64,000 nucleotides of DNA from SB11 sp035906255 (lineage in GTDB: Bacteria; Bacteroidota; Bacteroidia; UBA8524): NCBI GenBank assembly GCA_035906255.1, contig JAMIFM010000029.1:424467-488466 (forward strand). The letters run 5' to 3'. Made by a program: the position numbers and the translations under genes. The stretch's first letter is position 1. The number at the start of each line of letters is the position of its first letter. Below are positions 1-8,234 of this stretch, in pieces. Under the pieces are notes generated by a model, which was not told the origin of the DNA, searched no databases, and saw only the letters and a list, made by a program, of their open reading frames with translations.

Positions 1-1189
1 CGCCGTCATTGTCAACATCCAAAAAAACAGGAGCGGCTCCTGAGCCAAAATCAACGGTATTATCCTGTATGAAGTTTTGTTTTACCAGTGCAAACACGGG
101 TAGCTTATTGGTACCGTTATTTTTATAAAACCATACTTGGTTTAAGGTTTTGCCGCCCGAAGCCATATTAGGGGCAACAATTAAATCTCTAACCCCGTCG
201 TTGGTTACGTCCACATAAAAAGCAGCAGGAAAGGTATATACTTTGGCGTGGTTAGACGATGGGAATACGGTATCGTAGCTAACCATTGAATCAGAATACC
301 AAGCAAACTGGGTTTTACCGTTTATTAGTAGTGTAAGTTCATCGTATGATGCGTCGCCCAATATCAAATCATTATCATTGTCATTGTCCATGTCAAGCAT
401 CAACATGGTAGAACCTGAGTGTGCCCCTGATTTTTTCGGGTAATATTTGCCGCCCCAGCATTCTACACCTAATGTAACGCTACGGTCAAGGAAACTTTCC
501 CTAAAATTACCCCAGCACAAATCGTATGCGCGGTAACGCAGGCTGTCTAAAGGCACAGTATCTTCAACGGCCTCGTTTCCATATAAAGTAATAGATGCGG
601 CAGAGGCATCAAAACTTAAAATATCAATGTCACCATCACCGTCGGCATCTAAAATGGCAGGGATGTCCATATCGATATTGTATATCGAAGCCAAAGGCAA
701 ACCGTCAACATTTTGGTCGTATTCAAGCACTTCTTTCGCTACCTCAAAAGCAGGAATACCGTTGGCCGATACGTTTTTATATACCATTACCGATTGAGCA
801 AAATAATTAGGGTTGGCAGCAGTAAAAATGTCTTCCTTACCGTCATTATTATAATCCACCAACAATGCCCATGAGTTTATTTTCGGGAATCCGAATTCAT
901 ATTGCGGGGCATAAATCCAGTCGGCTCCCGCACCTGTATTGCGTATAAAAGTGAGTACTTTGTTGCCTCCCCTGTCAAAAACAAACAAATCTTTAACCCC
1001 GTCGGCGTTTAAATCAATGTTTGAAAATTGAGGAGAAACCAACCCGCCTACAAAAGGAAAAGGGATTTTTTGCTGTGGTGCTGAATTAAACACCAATGAA
1101 TTGTCTAAATAAAATTTAGGGCTTTGCGCAATTGCAAGCGAATAGAGGGCCGAGGCCACAAGAAAAGTAAAAAATTTTCTCATGCGCAT
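1..1189 (-). CDS. FG-GAP/VCBS-repeat secreted protein (partial, C-terminus outside window)
   Basis: I translated this by hand. It starts at ATG 1189 (MRMRKFF...) or 1183 (MRKFF...) and runs open to base 1, so about 395 residues are visible. A signal peptide (hydrophobic stretch ending in LAIAQ) is followed by repeated Asp-rich calcium-type motifs such as DLNADGVKDL, DYNNDGKEDI, DADGDGDIDI, DMDNDNDNDL and DVTNDGVRDL. These are typical of FG-GAP/VCBS beta-propeller blades. Such proteins are exported and often surface-located in Bacteroidota, usually through T9SS, but the C-terminal sorting domain would lie beyond the window edge and cannot be confirmed. It is divergent from murF. Substrate or ligand is unknown. 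Confidence 0.85.
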   Translation of the reverse strand, partial: MRMRKFFTFLVASALYSLAIAQSPKFYLDNSLVFNSAPQQKIPFPFVGGLVSPQFSNIDLNADGVKDLFVFDRGGNKVLTFIRNTGAGADWIYAPQYEFGFPKINSWALLVDYNNDGKEDIFTAANPNYFAQSVMVYKNVSANGIPAFEVAKEVLEYDQNVDGLPLASIYNIDMDIPAILDADGDGDIDILSFDASAASITLYGNEAVEDTVPLDSLRYRAYDLCWGNFRESFLDRSVTLGVECWGGKYYPKKSGAHSGSTMLMLDMDNDNDNDLILGDASYDELTLLINGKTQFAWYSDSMVSYDTVFPSSNHAKVYTFPAAFYVDVTNDGVRDLIVAPNMASGGKTLNQVWFYKNNGTNKLPVFALVKQNFIQDNTVDFGSGAAPVFLDVDNDG

Positions 1190-1297
1190 AGAAGGGTTTA
1201 AGTAGGTAGATATTGTTTTTAAGTAAAATGTTGCCCCAAAGTAACAAAAAAAGCATAAACGCTAAATTTAGCTTAATATAGCAGGGTTTTTAAGGCC

Positions 1298-2617
1298 ATG
1301 CAATTATTACCTTCCATACAGCATTTACACGGGCTATACACCCACAGTTATAAGGTGTGCACCGATACTCGTAATATAATTGAGGGCAGTATATTTTTTG
1401 CACTTAAGGGAGCTAACTTTAACGGCAATTTATTTGCTGCCGAAGCCCTTGCAAAGGGGGCTGCTTATGCAGTTGTTGATGAGGAAATTGACACAACGGA
1501 TACAAGGATATTAAAAACGGACGATGCGTTGCAAGCTTTGCAGCAATTGGCCAATTATCACCGCAAACAATTAAACATACCCGTTATAGCGGTGGGTGGC
1601 AGCAATGGTAAAACCACTACTAAAGAGTTATTACTGGCAGTGATTTCAAAAAAGTATAATGCACTTGCTACGGGGGGCAATCTTAATAATCATATCGGTG
1701 TACCTTTAACATTGCTTTCTATCACCCCGCAAACAGAAATTGCGGTGATTGAAATGGGCACCAACCAACCGGGCGATATGGAGTTGCTTTGCCAGATAGC
1801 TGAGCCTGATTACGGCATCACTACCAATATCGGCAAAGAGCATTTGGAAGGGTTTGGCAGTATTGAGGGGGTGGCGAAGGAAGAAAGTATGTTGTACCTG
1901 CACTTGTTGCAGCACAACGGGCTGGCGTTTGTGAATGCTAACGATGAGTGGCTGGTGCGTATGGCAAGCAGGCTTGAACGTCAATATAAATATGGCTATG
2001 ACAGCGAGCAGCGTAAAATAACAAGTGCTGATTATAAGGGAGAGTTGTTAGCCGTTAACCCGTTTATAGAAGCGGTGTTACCGCACGACGCAGGAAAGAT
2101 AAAAGCCAATCTTAGCGGTGAGTATAATTTTCAAAACATTATGGCAGCAGCCTCAATAGGCCATTATTTTGGGGTTGACGGTGAGAAGATAAAAGCTGCG
2201 ATAGAAGGGTATGCACCTACCAATAACCGCTCGCAGGTGGTGAAAAAGGGTACTAATGTGCTGTATATGGACTGCTATAACGCAAACCCAAGCAGTATGG
2301 AAGTTGCCTTGAGAAACTTTGCGGGGTTTGATACCCCTAACAAAATAGTGGTAATTGGTGATATGCTTGAGTTGGGCAGTTTTGCTCCCGCTGAACACGA
2401 AGCGATGGCAAACCTTTGCAAACAATTAGGTTTTGAAACTGTTTATTTTGTGGGGCCTATTTTTGCCCCGTACGCGCAAATTGCCAATGAACGGCATTTT
2501 GAAAACTCAACCCTGTTGAAAGAGCATTTTTTGAAGCAAATGCCGCAAAACAGCTACATTTTGTTTAAGGCTTCGCGGGGTATTGCGCTTGAAAAAGCTG
2601 CCGCTGCGTTTGAATAA
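1298..2617 (+). CDS. murF: UDP-N-acetylmuramoyl-tripeptide--D-alanyl-D-alanine ligase
   Basis: This is the last cytoplasmic Mur ligase. It adds the D-Ala-D-Ala dipeptide to UDP-MurNAc-tripeptide, using ATP, to complete the peptidoglycan precursor. The 439-aa length suits the family. The N-terminal substrate domain has DTRNIIEGSIFFALKG (about 23-38). The ATP P-loop is GSNGKTTTKE at 101-110, followed by the Mur ligase motifs GGNLNNHIGVP and EMGTNQPGDME. Near the C-terminal domain YNANPSSM and VIGDMLELG (about 330-355) are diagnostic of MurF rather than MurC/D/E. The gene stands alone, divergent from the FG-GAP protein and 193 nt before rho, not inside a dcw cluster, which is common in Bacteroidota. 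Confidence 0.95.
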   Translation: MQLLPSIQHLHGLYTHSYKVCTDTRNIIEGSIFFALKGANFNGNLFAAEALAKGAAYAVVDEEIDTTDTRILKTDDALQALQQLANYHRKQLNIPVIAVGGSNGKTTTKELLLAVISKKYNALATGGNLNNHIGVPLTLLSITPQTEIAVIEMGTNQPGDMELLCQIAEPDYGITTNIGKEHLEGFGSIEGVAKEESMLYLHLLQHNGLAFVNANDEWLVRMASRLERQYKYGYDSEQRKITSADYKGELLAVNPFIEAVLPHDAGKIKANLSGEYNFQNIMAAASIGHYFGVDGEKIKAAIEGYAPTNNRSQVVKKGTNVLYMDCYNANPSSMEVALRNFAGFDTPNKIVVIGDMLELGSFAPAEHEAMANLCKQLGFETVYFVGPIFAPYAQIANERHFENSTLLKEHFLKQMPQNSYILFKASRGIALEKAAAAFE

Positions 2618-2810
2618 AAGGGCAACCTGCTTATGCTGTGCAGGGTATATCAAAAAAACCGCTTGCGCATTACAATGCTACCCTGTATTATTGCATCAGG
2701 ATATATCTATCCATTTCACTGTTTCAATATTAATTTTCAACTAAACTTTATTACCATACCAAAGAACAGAACCCTGTTTTTGTATTGTTAACACTTTACT
2801 GCAACACCCC

Positions 2811-4454
2811 ATGTACGACATTCTTACACTTAATGATTTACTCTTATCCGAATTGAGAGAGATTGCCCGTAAATTCAACATCAAAGATTCGGAGCAACAA
2901 AAGAAACAAGACCTGATATATAAGATACTTGAACACCAAGCGGTAAGTACTCCCGCTGAAGACGATGATAAACCCCGCCGCGGACGCAAAAAACCTGCAC
3001 AGGAAAAAGAAGAGCAGGTGGTGATAGAAGATACAAAGCCCGAACCTAAGAAACGCGGTAAGCGTAAAAAGGAGGATGATGAAGCCGAGACGACACCTGT
3101 AGTTACTACCGAGCCTCAAGAATTTATAATTGATACCGGCGACGATATGTCGTTGGATTTTATATTAAACGACCCTGATTTGGTTGCCGACGAAGAAACT
3201 AAACCTGCACCGCAACCGCAAACCCAGCCACAGCCTGAGGTACAACACCAACGTCAGCAACGCCACCAACAACCCCGCGAAGAGCGTGGTGCAAGGCACA
3301 GTAATGCTGTGGATGCGTTTATAAACTATGCTGAGGTGGAAGGGGTGGTTAGCTCGCAAGGTGTGTTGGAAATTGTGCAAGACGGCGGTTATGGCTTTCT
3401 TCGCTCAAGCGATTACAACTATATGCCTTCACCCGATGATATTTATGTTTCTCCCTCACAAGTAAAATTGCTGGGGCTAAAAACAGGTGACACGTTAAAA
3501 GGTACTGTTCGTCCTCCCAAAGAAGGCGAGAAATATTTTGCCTTGATAAAGGTTGAGAGCATTAACGGTAAAGACCCTGCTGATGTTCGCGACCGTGTGG
3601 GTTTTGAACACCTTACCCCGCTTTTCCCTGATGAGAAGCTGAATTTGGTGCACGACCCTAAAAACTACAGCACCCGTATTATTGATTTGATTTCACCCAT
3701 TGGTAAGGGGCAACGCGGTTTGATTGTGGCACAGCCCAAAACCGGTAAAACCACCTTACTGAAAGATATTGCTAACGCCATTGCCGCCAACCACCCCGAA
3801 GTGTATTTGATTGTGCTTTTGGTGGACGAACGCCCAGAAGAGGTGACTGATATGGCTCGCAGCGTGCGTGGTGAGGTTATCAGCAGTACGTTTGACGAGC
3901 CTGCTGAAAAACACGTGAAATTGGCCAACATTGTGCTTGAAAAAGCAAAACGTATGGTTGAGTGCGGCCACGATGTGGTAATTGTACTTGACTCTATTAC
4001 CCGTTTGGCACGTGCGTATAACACAGTACAACCTGCATCGGGTAAAATACTTTCGGGTGGTGTTGATGCTAACGCATTACACAAACCTAAACGTTTCTTT
4101 GGTGCTGCCCGTAAGATTGAAAACGGAGGCTCGCTAACCATTATTGCTACTGCATTGATTGATACAGGAAGTAAGATGGACGAGGTGATTTTTGAAGAAT
4201 TTAAAGGAACCGGTAACATGGAATTGCAGCTTGACCGTAAATTGTCGAACAAGCGTATTTATCCTGCTATCGATATTCTTTCTTCGAGCACTCGCCGCGA
4301 AGATTTACTGCTTGATAAAGCAGTGATGCAGAAAATTTGGGTATTGCGTAACCACTTGGCTGATATGAACCCCGAAGAGGCTATGAATACACTATTGAAG
4401 TATATGCGCGGTACCAGCACCCACGAAGAGTTCTTGATTTCTATGAACGGATAA
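2811..4454 (+). CDS. rho: Transcription termination factor Rho with long disordered insertion
   Basis: Hexameric RNA helicase that ends transcription on untranslated RNA. Visible parts in order: SAP-like Rho N-terminal helices (about 1-45); a low-complexity K/E/P/Q-rich stretch (about 46-165) absent from E. coli Rho; the RNA-binding cold-shock-like domain (about 180-250, GGYGFLRS and DIYVSPSQ); and the RecA-type ATPase with Walker A AQPKTGKTT (about 307), Walker B VIVLDSITRLARAYN (about 390) and the Q-loop/R-loop region SGGVDANALHKPKRFFGAAR. The 547-aa length against about 420 in E. coli is explained by the insertion. Such an insertion is known in Bacteroidota Rho and has been linked to phase separation in Bacteroides; that role here is inference. 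ATG 2811 gives the canonical MYDILTLNDL start. Confidence 0.97.
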   Translation: MYDILTLNDLLLSELREIARKFNIKDSEQQKKQDLIYKILEHQAVSTPAEDDDKPRRGRKKPAQEKEEQVVIEDTKPEPKKRGKRKKEDDEAETTPVVTTEPQEFIIDTGDDMSLDFILNDPDLVADEETKPAPQPQTQPQPEVQHQRQQRHQQPREERGARHSNAVDAFINYAEVEGVVSSQGVLEIVQDGGYGFLRSSDYNYMPSPDDIYVSPSQVKLLGLKTGDTLKGTVRPPKEGEKYFALIKVESINGKDPADVRDRVGFEHLTPLFPDEKLNLVHDPKNYSTRIIDLISPIGKGQRGLIVAQPKTGKTTLLKDIANAIAANHPEVYLIVLLVDERPEEVTDMARSVRGEVISSTFDEPAEKHVKLANIVLEKAKRMVECGHDVVIVLDSITRLARAYNTVQPASGKILSGGVDANALHKPKRFFGAARKIENGGSLTIIATALIDTGSKMDEVIFEEFKGTGNMELQLDRKLSNKRIYPAIDILSSSTRREDLLLDKAVMQKIWVLRNHLADMNPEEAMNTLLKYMRGTSTHEEFLISMNG

Positions 4455-4464
4455 TAACATTATT

Positions 4465-4502
4465 CAATTAGCCAATCCGTTATTTAACGGATTGGCTAAT
4501 TG
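4465..4502. terminator. Bidirectional hairpin between convergent rho and epimerase genes
   Basis: A perfect 18-bp inverted repeat (arms 4465-4482 and 4485-4502, loop TT). It sits 10 nt after the rho stop and contains the TAG stop of the minus-strand epimerase (4496-4498). There is no long T-run, so termination strength is uncertain, but position and symmetry fit a shared terminator. Confidence 0.7.
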
Positions 4503-5359
4503 TTTACTTCTACTGAAAATTGCCTTGTTAATGTGTTGTTGGGGTGTAATGAAACAACTCCTTCCTTCTTCCTAAAATCCCTGTCAAAGTTGGCGTTATC
4601 AGCCAATCCGCACCAAGGTTCCAAACAAATAAACTCATGGCAGTTGGGTTTTGTCCATATTCCAAAGTAAGGGAAACCATCAAAATCCATAGTTAACGTA
4701 TAATCACCATTGCGGCTTTTCAGGCTCATCTTTTTTGAAGCCATACCTTTAAATACAATAGCATCTTTATCAAACAAAGAGGCCATTAAAGGTAACAGGG
4801 TAGAGTTATTAATTACTGATTCAGTTTCACCTGAAAAAACATTGTCTTTTAACAACCAACGGTCAAGCGTTTCAGGTTTTTCAAACTCAATATAATAATC
4901 CTCCAATCGCTTTGAGGGGAGATTAAATCCCGGGTGTGCTCCAAAGGAGAAACAAATGTCTCTGGCACTTGGATTTTGAACAGTAAATGTGGTTATAATA
5001 CTTTTGCCTTGAAGCAAATAACCCACTGAAAACTCAAATTCAAAAGGATATTTTTTTAAAGAATCAAGATTGCTTTTTAACGTCAATACGATTTCGTTGT
5101 CGGTGTGTTTAGTTGTTTCAAATACACTATCGCGGGCAAAACCGTGCCTGCCCAATGAGTATTCTTTACCATCAACGGTATAAGCCCCGTTTTTCACCTC
5201 ACCCACAATAGGAAATAGAATGGGTGCGCTACGGTTCCAAAAGGCAGGGTTAGCCGGCCAAATGTATTCAAAACCTGTAGAATTATTTTTCAGACTTTTT
5301 AACTCAGCACCCAAAGGGGTAATCATTGCGGTTAAATACTCATTCTTAATCGTAATCAT
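4496..5359 (-). CDS. Aldose 1-epimerase family protein (LacX-like)
   Basis: Galactose-mutarotase-like fold enzyme, expected to interconvert anomers of a hexose or hexose phosphate in the cytoplasm. The 287-aa protein shows the family pattern TPLGAELKSLKN near the N-terminus, RHGFARDSVFE (about 92-102), FSFGAHPGFNLP (about 157-168) and C-terminal CLEPWCGLAD. The conserved His residues and the Glu of EPW correspond to the active-site set of the family. There is no signal peptide. Its start overlaps the lipid kinase by 4 nt (ATGA), so the two are translationally coupled. The true substrate cannot be read from sequence. Confidence 0.85.
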   Translation of the reverse strand: MITIKNEYLTAMITPLGAELKSLKNNSTGFEYIWPANPAFWNRSAPILFPIVGEVKNGAYTVDGKEYSLGRHGFARDSVFETTKHTDNEIVLTLKSNLDSLKKYPFEFEFSVGYLLQGKSIITTFTVQNPSARDICFSFGAHPGFNLPSKRLEDYYIEFEKPETLDRWLLKDNVFSGETESVINNSTLLPLMASLFDKDAIVFKGMASKKMSLKSRNGDYTLTMDFDGFPYFGIWTKPNCHEFICLEPWCGLADNANFDRDFRKKEGVVSLHPNNTLTRQFSVEVNN

Positions 5360-6252
5360 GGAGTAGGCATTTTTATGTGCAGCTTTTGGGCAAAAGGAGT
5401 TATTTCAAAATAATCATCGTAAAACAATTCACCGTCAATGTGCGCGGGCATGGTTTGCGGGAGTTTTAACCCAATTCTATCCGTGGTAAAATAATTTAGA
5501 ACAGGCAAGTGAAGGTGGTTTCCCTTTTCAACCATTTTAAGACAACGACCGCGTTTAATGATACTCACTTTATTAATGGCGCAAACATCCAGTAAACCAT
5601 CGGTTATAATGGCTCTTGGGGTTATTTTAAATCCCCCGCCAAAAGTAGTACTGTTGGCAATGGTGACCATAAAGCAAGGGAAAGAAATGGTTTTGCCATT
5701 TGCGGTTAGGGTAAACTCCTGCTCTCGGTAGGTAAACAAGTGTTTGATTACATGGTAATAGTATGCCAAGAAGCCGCTAAACCAAGAGGGACTTTGTAGC
5801 ATACTTTCAACTATTCTGCCGTCAAAACCCACCCCAAAACCGTGAATAAACAAGCGGTTATTGCACTGCCAAACATCAACAGGTTGGTCAATGCCATTCA
5901 GAGCTATGTCCAAGCAGTTTTCTAAAACGGGTTTCCCAACATAATTCTTCACAAAATCATTACCCGTACCTGAGGGAATAACAGCTACAGGCAGGTGCCA
6001 CATAGTTTGCGGCAACGAATTTATAAATAAGTGCAGGGTGCCGTCGCCGCCGCTTACCCAAATTTCGGTGGGGCTAAACTCTTCAAACGCTTTTGATAGT
6101 TGGTAGCGGTTGGCTTCAACATCGGCAATAGTTTCTACTATGCTAAATGCAATGTCCTTTTGCTCTAAAAGGGTACAAATTTTGGCAAGGGCAAAACGGT
6201 TTTTGCCTTTTGCGGCAAACGTATTGTGAAATATGAGAGTACGGCGTTCCAA
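5356..6252 (-). CDS. Diacylglycerol-kinase-family lipid kinase (YegS/DagK-like)
   Basis: Soluble lipid kinase of the DAGK catalytic superfamily. The 298-aa length is normal. The nucleotide-binding motif GGDGTLH lies at about 68-74 and the second conserved motif SGTGNDF at 94-100; FGGGFKITPRA and DGLLDVCAI follow in the C-terminal beta domain. Members phosphorylate diacylglycerol, phosphatidylglycerol or sphingoid bases. Bacteroidota make sphingolipids, so a sphingosine-kinase-like role is possible but unproven. It is encoded upstream of and overlapping the aldose epimerase, 36 nt downstream of a GT2 glycosyltransferase, which suggests an envelope lipid or glycolipid operon. Confidence 0.9.
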   Translation of the reverse strand: MERRTLIFHNTFAAKGKNRFALAKICTLLEQKDIAFSIVETIADVEANRYQLSKAFEEFSPTEIWVSGGDGTLHLFINSLPQTMWHLPVAVIPSGTGNDFVKNYVGKPVLENCLDIALNGIDQPVDVWQCNNRLFIHGFGVGFDGRIVESMLQSPSWFSGFLAYYYHVIKHLFTYREQEFTLTANGKTISFPCFMVTIANSTTFGGGFKITPRAIITDGLLDVCAINKVSIIKRGRCLKMVEKGNHLHLPVLNYFTTDRIGLKLPQTMPAHIDGELFYDDYFEITPFAQKLHIKMPTP

Positions 6253-6288
6253 TATATTGTGGTAAAATACTGAATTGCGCGAAATGTT

Positions 6289-7317
6289 TTATAACCCCAG
6301 TTTAGAAAACTCTTTTATCCTGCGGATAAAAAAATTAAACACAATGCTTTTACCGTAAACGCCCGCATTATTATGCGGATGGGTTTTATACTTCTTGTAT
6401 TCGCTGCGTTTTTTTATCCATTTACCTATTTGCAGGGTAAATTTTGTGTGGGCTTTAAAAACGGCCAAAGTATCGCGCCAGTTTCCGTACATCAAAAACA
6501 TAAGCGCAGCGGCATCATCCATTAAAAATCGTAACGGCAACTTCCATAAAAGCCCTGTGCCGTTCATGTTTTTTACCATCATGGCCATGCAATTATGGAA
6601 GTTGAGGAAAGTTTTTCGTGGGTTTTGTCGAGATAACGTCCCGCCGCCCACATGATACACTATTGATGCAGGCTGCACCATAATTTTATATCCGTGATTT
6701 TTAAGCCGCCAGCAAAGGTCAATTTCTTCCATGTGGGCAAAAAAGTCAGCATCCAGTCCGCCTGCCTCAAAATACTTTTCAGAACGGATAAACATAGCTG
6801 CCCCGCTTGCCCAAAAAACCTCCTCTACAGTATCGTATTGGTTTGTGTCAATCTCAGTATGGTCAATTATCCTTCCCCTGCAAAAAGGGTACGATAATGT
6901 ATCAAGGTAGCCTCCTGCTGCTCCAGCATATTCAAACCGCTCTTTATTGTGGTAAGCAAGTATTTTGGGTTGGCAAGCCACAATGCTTGCGTCGGTTTCC
7001 ATCAAATTAATAACGGGTTGCACCCAATTAGGGGTTACCTCCACGTCGCTGTTCAGTAGGATATAATAATCAGCCTCAACTTGTTTCAGGCACTCGTTAT
7101 ACCCGCCCGCAAAACCGTAATTTACGGGCAGTTGTATAATGCGTATTTGCGGGTAGTGTTGACGCAAAAACTCTACAGAATCATCGGTAGAGGCGTTATC
7201 AGCCACAATCACCTCAAAATTATCGTAGCGGGTTTGCAGTACCGCAGGCAAAAACGCCTGTAGCCATTTGCGAGTGTTATAGTTTAGTATTACAGCAGCT
7301 ACCCTTGGTTGTGGCAT
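6289..7317 (-). CDS. Family 2 glycosyltransferase (rhamnosyltransferase-like)
   Basis: Inverting GT-A glycosyltransferase that uses a nucleotide sugar. The N-terminal catalytic domain has AAVILNYNTRKWL, VADNASTDDSVEFL and the metal-binding DXD-type motif in LLNSDVEV (about 98-105). The motif MEEIDLCWRLKNHGYKI (about 210-226) is the ED-type catalytic base region of the GT2 family that includes WbbL-like rhamnosyltransferases. Length is 342 aa. A C-terminal basic, amphipathic segment may contact the membrane. It is three bases downstream of the unknown 125-aa gene and upstream of the lipid kinase on the same strand. The acceptor is unknown. Confidence 0.9.
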   Translation of the reverse strand: MPQPRVAAVILNYNTRKWLQAFLPAVLQTRYDNFEVIVADNASTDDSVEFLRQHYPQIRIIQLPVNYGFAGGYNECLKQVEADYYILLNSDVEVTPNWVQPVINLMETDASIVACQPKILAYHNKERFEYAGAAGGYLDTLSYPFCRGRIIDHTEIDTNQYDTVEEVFWASGAAMFIRSEKYFEAGGLDADFFAHMEEIDLCWRLKNHGYKIMVQPASIVYHVGGGTLSRQNPRKTFLNFHNCMAMMVKNMNGTGLLWKLPLRFLMDDAAALMFLMYGNWRDTLAVFKAHTKFTLQIGKWIKKRSEYKKYKTHPHNNAGVYGKSIVFNFFIRRIKEFSKLGL

Positions 7318-7320
7318 CGT

Positions 7321-7698
7321 TTAGTTATTATCAAGGGCTGTGGCACGGTAGGGGATAAACACAAAGCGTGCTTCGGTATCGTGTATCACAAACATGCAGA
7401 TAAACTCTTTCGGGTCTTTGAAGTTCTCTTTAAAGTAGTCTGACTTGTCGGCCTGCACTACCCCTTTGTCAACAAATTCCTCCAACGTAGATGCACTAAT
7501 ACTCCAATGGGTTGACATATCGTCCTTATCCAGTATCACTTCCCCAATCTCAATATCTTCCCGATGGGCAATAAAAATGGGGTGTTTTGAGTAACCCCCT
7601 TTAATAATATCACCCGAAGTTTCTTTGATGGATTCTTTCATCAAAATTAACTCAGCGCGTAACTGTTGCAGTTGTACTTCCCAAGTGTGGTTAAGCAT
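7321..7698 (-). CDS. Conserved-looking hypothetical protein, 125 aa
   Basis: I do not recognise a family. The protein is cytoplasmic (no signal peptide or membrane segment), with an N-terminal predicted helix (WEVQLQQLRAELILMKES) followed by mixed alpha/beta sequence and several acidic stretches. It is the first gene of a four-gene minus-strand operon, stopping 3 nt before the GT2 gene, so co-expression with envelope glycan/lipid genes is likely. Codon use resembles its neighbours and the frame ends exactly at the next gene, both supporting a real gene. No function can be assigned. Confidence 0.65.
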   Translation of the reverse strand: MLNHTWEVQLQQLRAELILMKESIKETSGDIIKGGYSKHPIFIAHREDIEIGEVILDKDDMSTHWSISASTLEEFVDKGVVQADKSDYFKENFKDPKEFICMFVIHDTEARFVFIPYRATALDNN

Positions 7699-8234
7699 AG
7701 CGGCAGCAAAGGTAGGGTTTTGTATGTTTTTTTGTTGTCAAATAAGGCAAGCAGGAAAGTTTACTGCAAAATTGTTGCAACGTGTATGAAACCCGTCGCT
7801 ATTTAAGCTACGGTTCGGGAGGGTTTAAAACCCTCCCGAACCAAACCCGTAAAAGAACAGGATTTTTATCCTGTCACAAAACCTTTTGCAGTGGGTTAAA
7901 AACCACCGTTGTTAAGATTATAACCAGCACGGAACTTAAGTCCCGTGCTGGTTGTAATCTTAACAGAATAGGGTTTAAACCCTATTCCCCCAGCCAACAA
8001 ACAATGTTACACTGTTATAATGTTACGCAGTTACCGTGTTATTTTTGTTACGCAATTGGTGCGGCTTTCGTACATTTCAAATACGTAGTTGGCACAAAAC
8101 TTCCTCAACCGTATTCCCCATGCAATTGGTTTTTTAGCAGATTAACTCCTTGCAACCCTGCTGCACCGTTAATCATCTACCCCATACCAACTATTTTTCG
8201 GTTATTTGCACTACCAACCACTGTGTTTTATTAA
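7699..8234. repeat. Palindrome-rich intergenic region (cluster A)
   Basis: This 536-nt gap contains four strong hairpin units within 180 nt: arms 7812-7826/7828-7842 (perfect, centre A); 7857-7863/7868-7874 (centre TTTT); a nested stem-loop 7911-7964 with arms 7911-7920/7955-7964 outside 7922-7932/7943-7953; and a loop-free 20-nt palindrome 7967-7986. A weaker one lies near 7892-7905. Centres are A/T (TTTAAA type). The open frame through it (7782-8234) is an artefact of the palindromes. The last part (8000-8234) shows no further structure and should hold the promoter of the next gene; a TATTTTTC box lies shortly before it. Confidence 0.85.

Noticed and set aside
3665..4252. Minus-strand frame of 195 codons opposite rho
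   Set aside because: Shadow of the conserved Rho ATPase coding sequence; Ser/Thr/Leu-rich without homology.
7782..8234. Open reading frame of 150 codons between two genes
   Set aside because: It crosses four palindromes and gives low-complexity, Cys-, Thr- and Ser-scattered translation with no domain; the frame is a by-product of the hairpin sequences.
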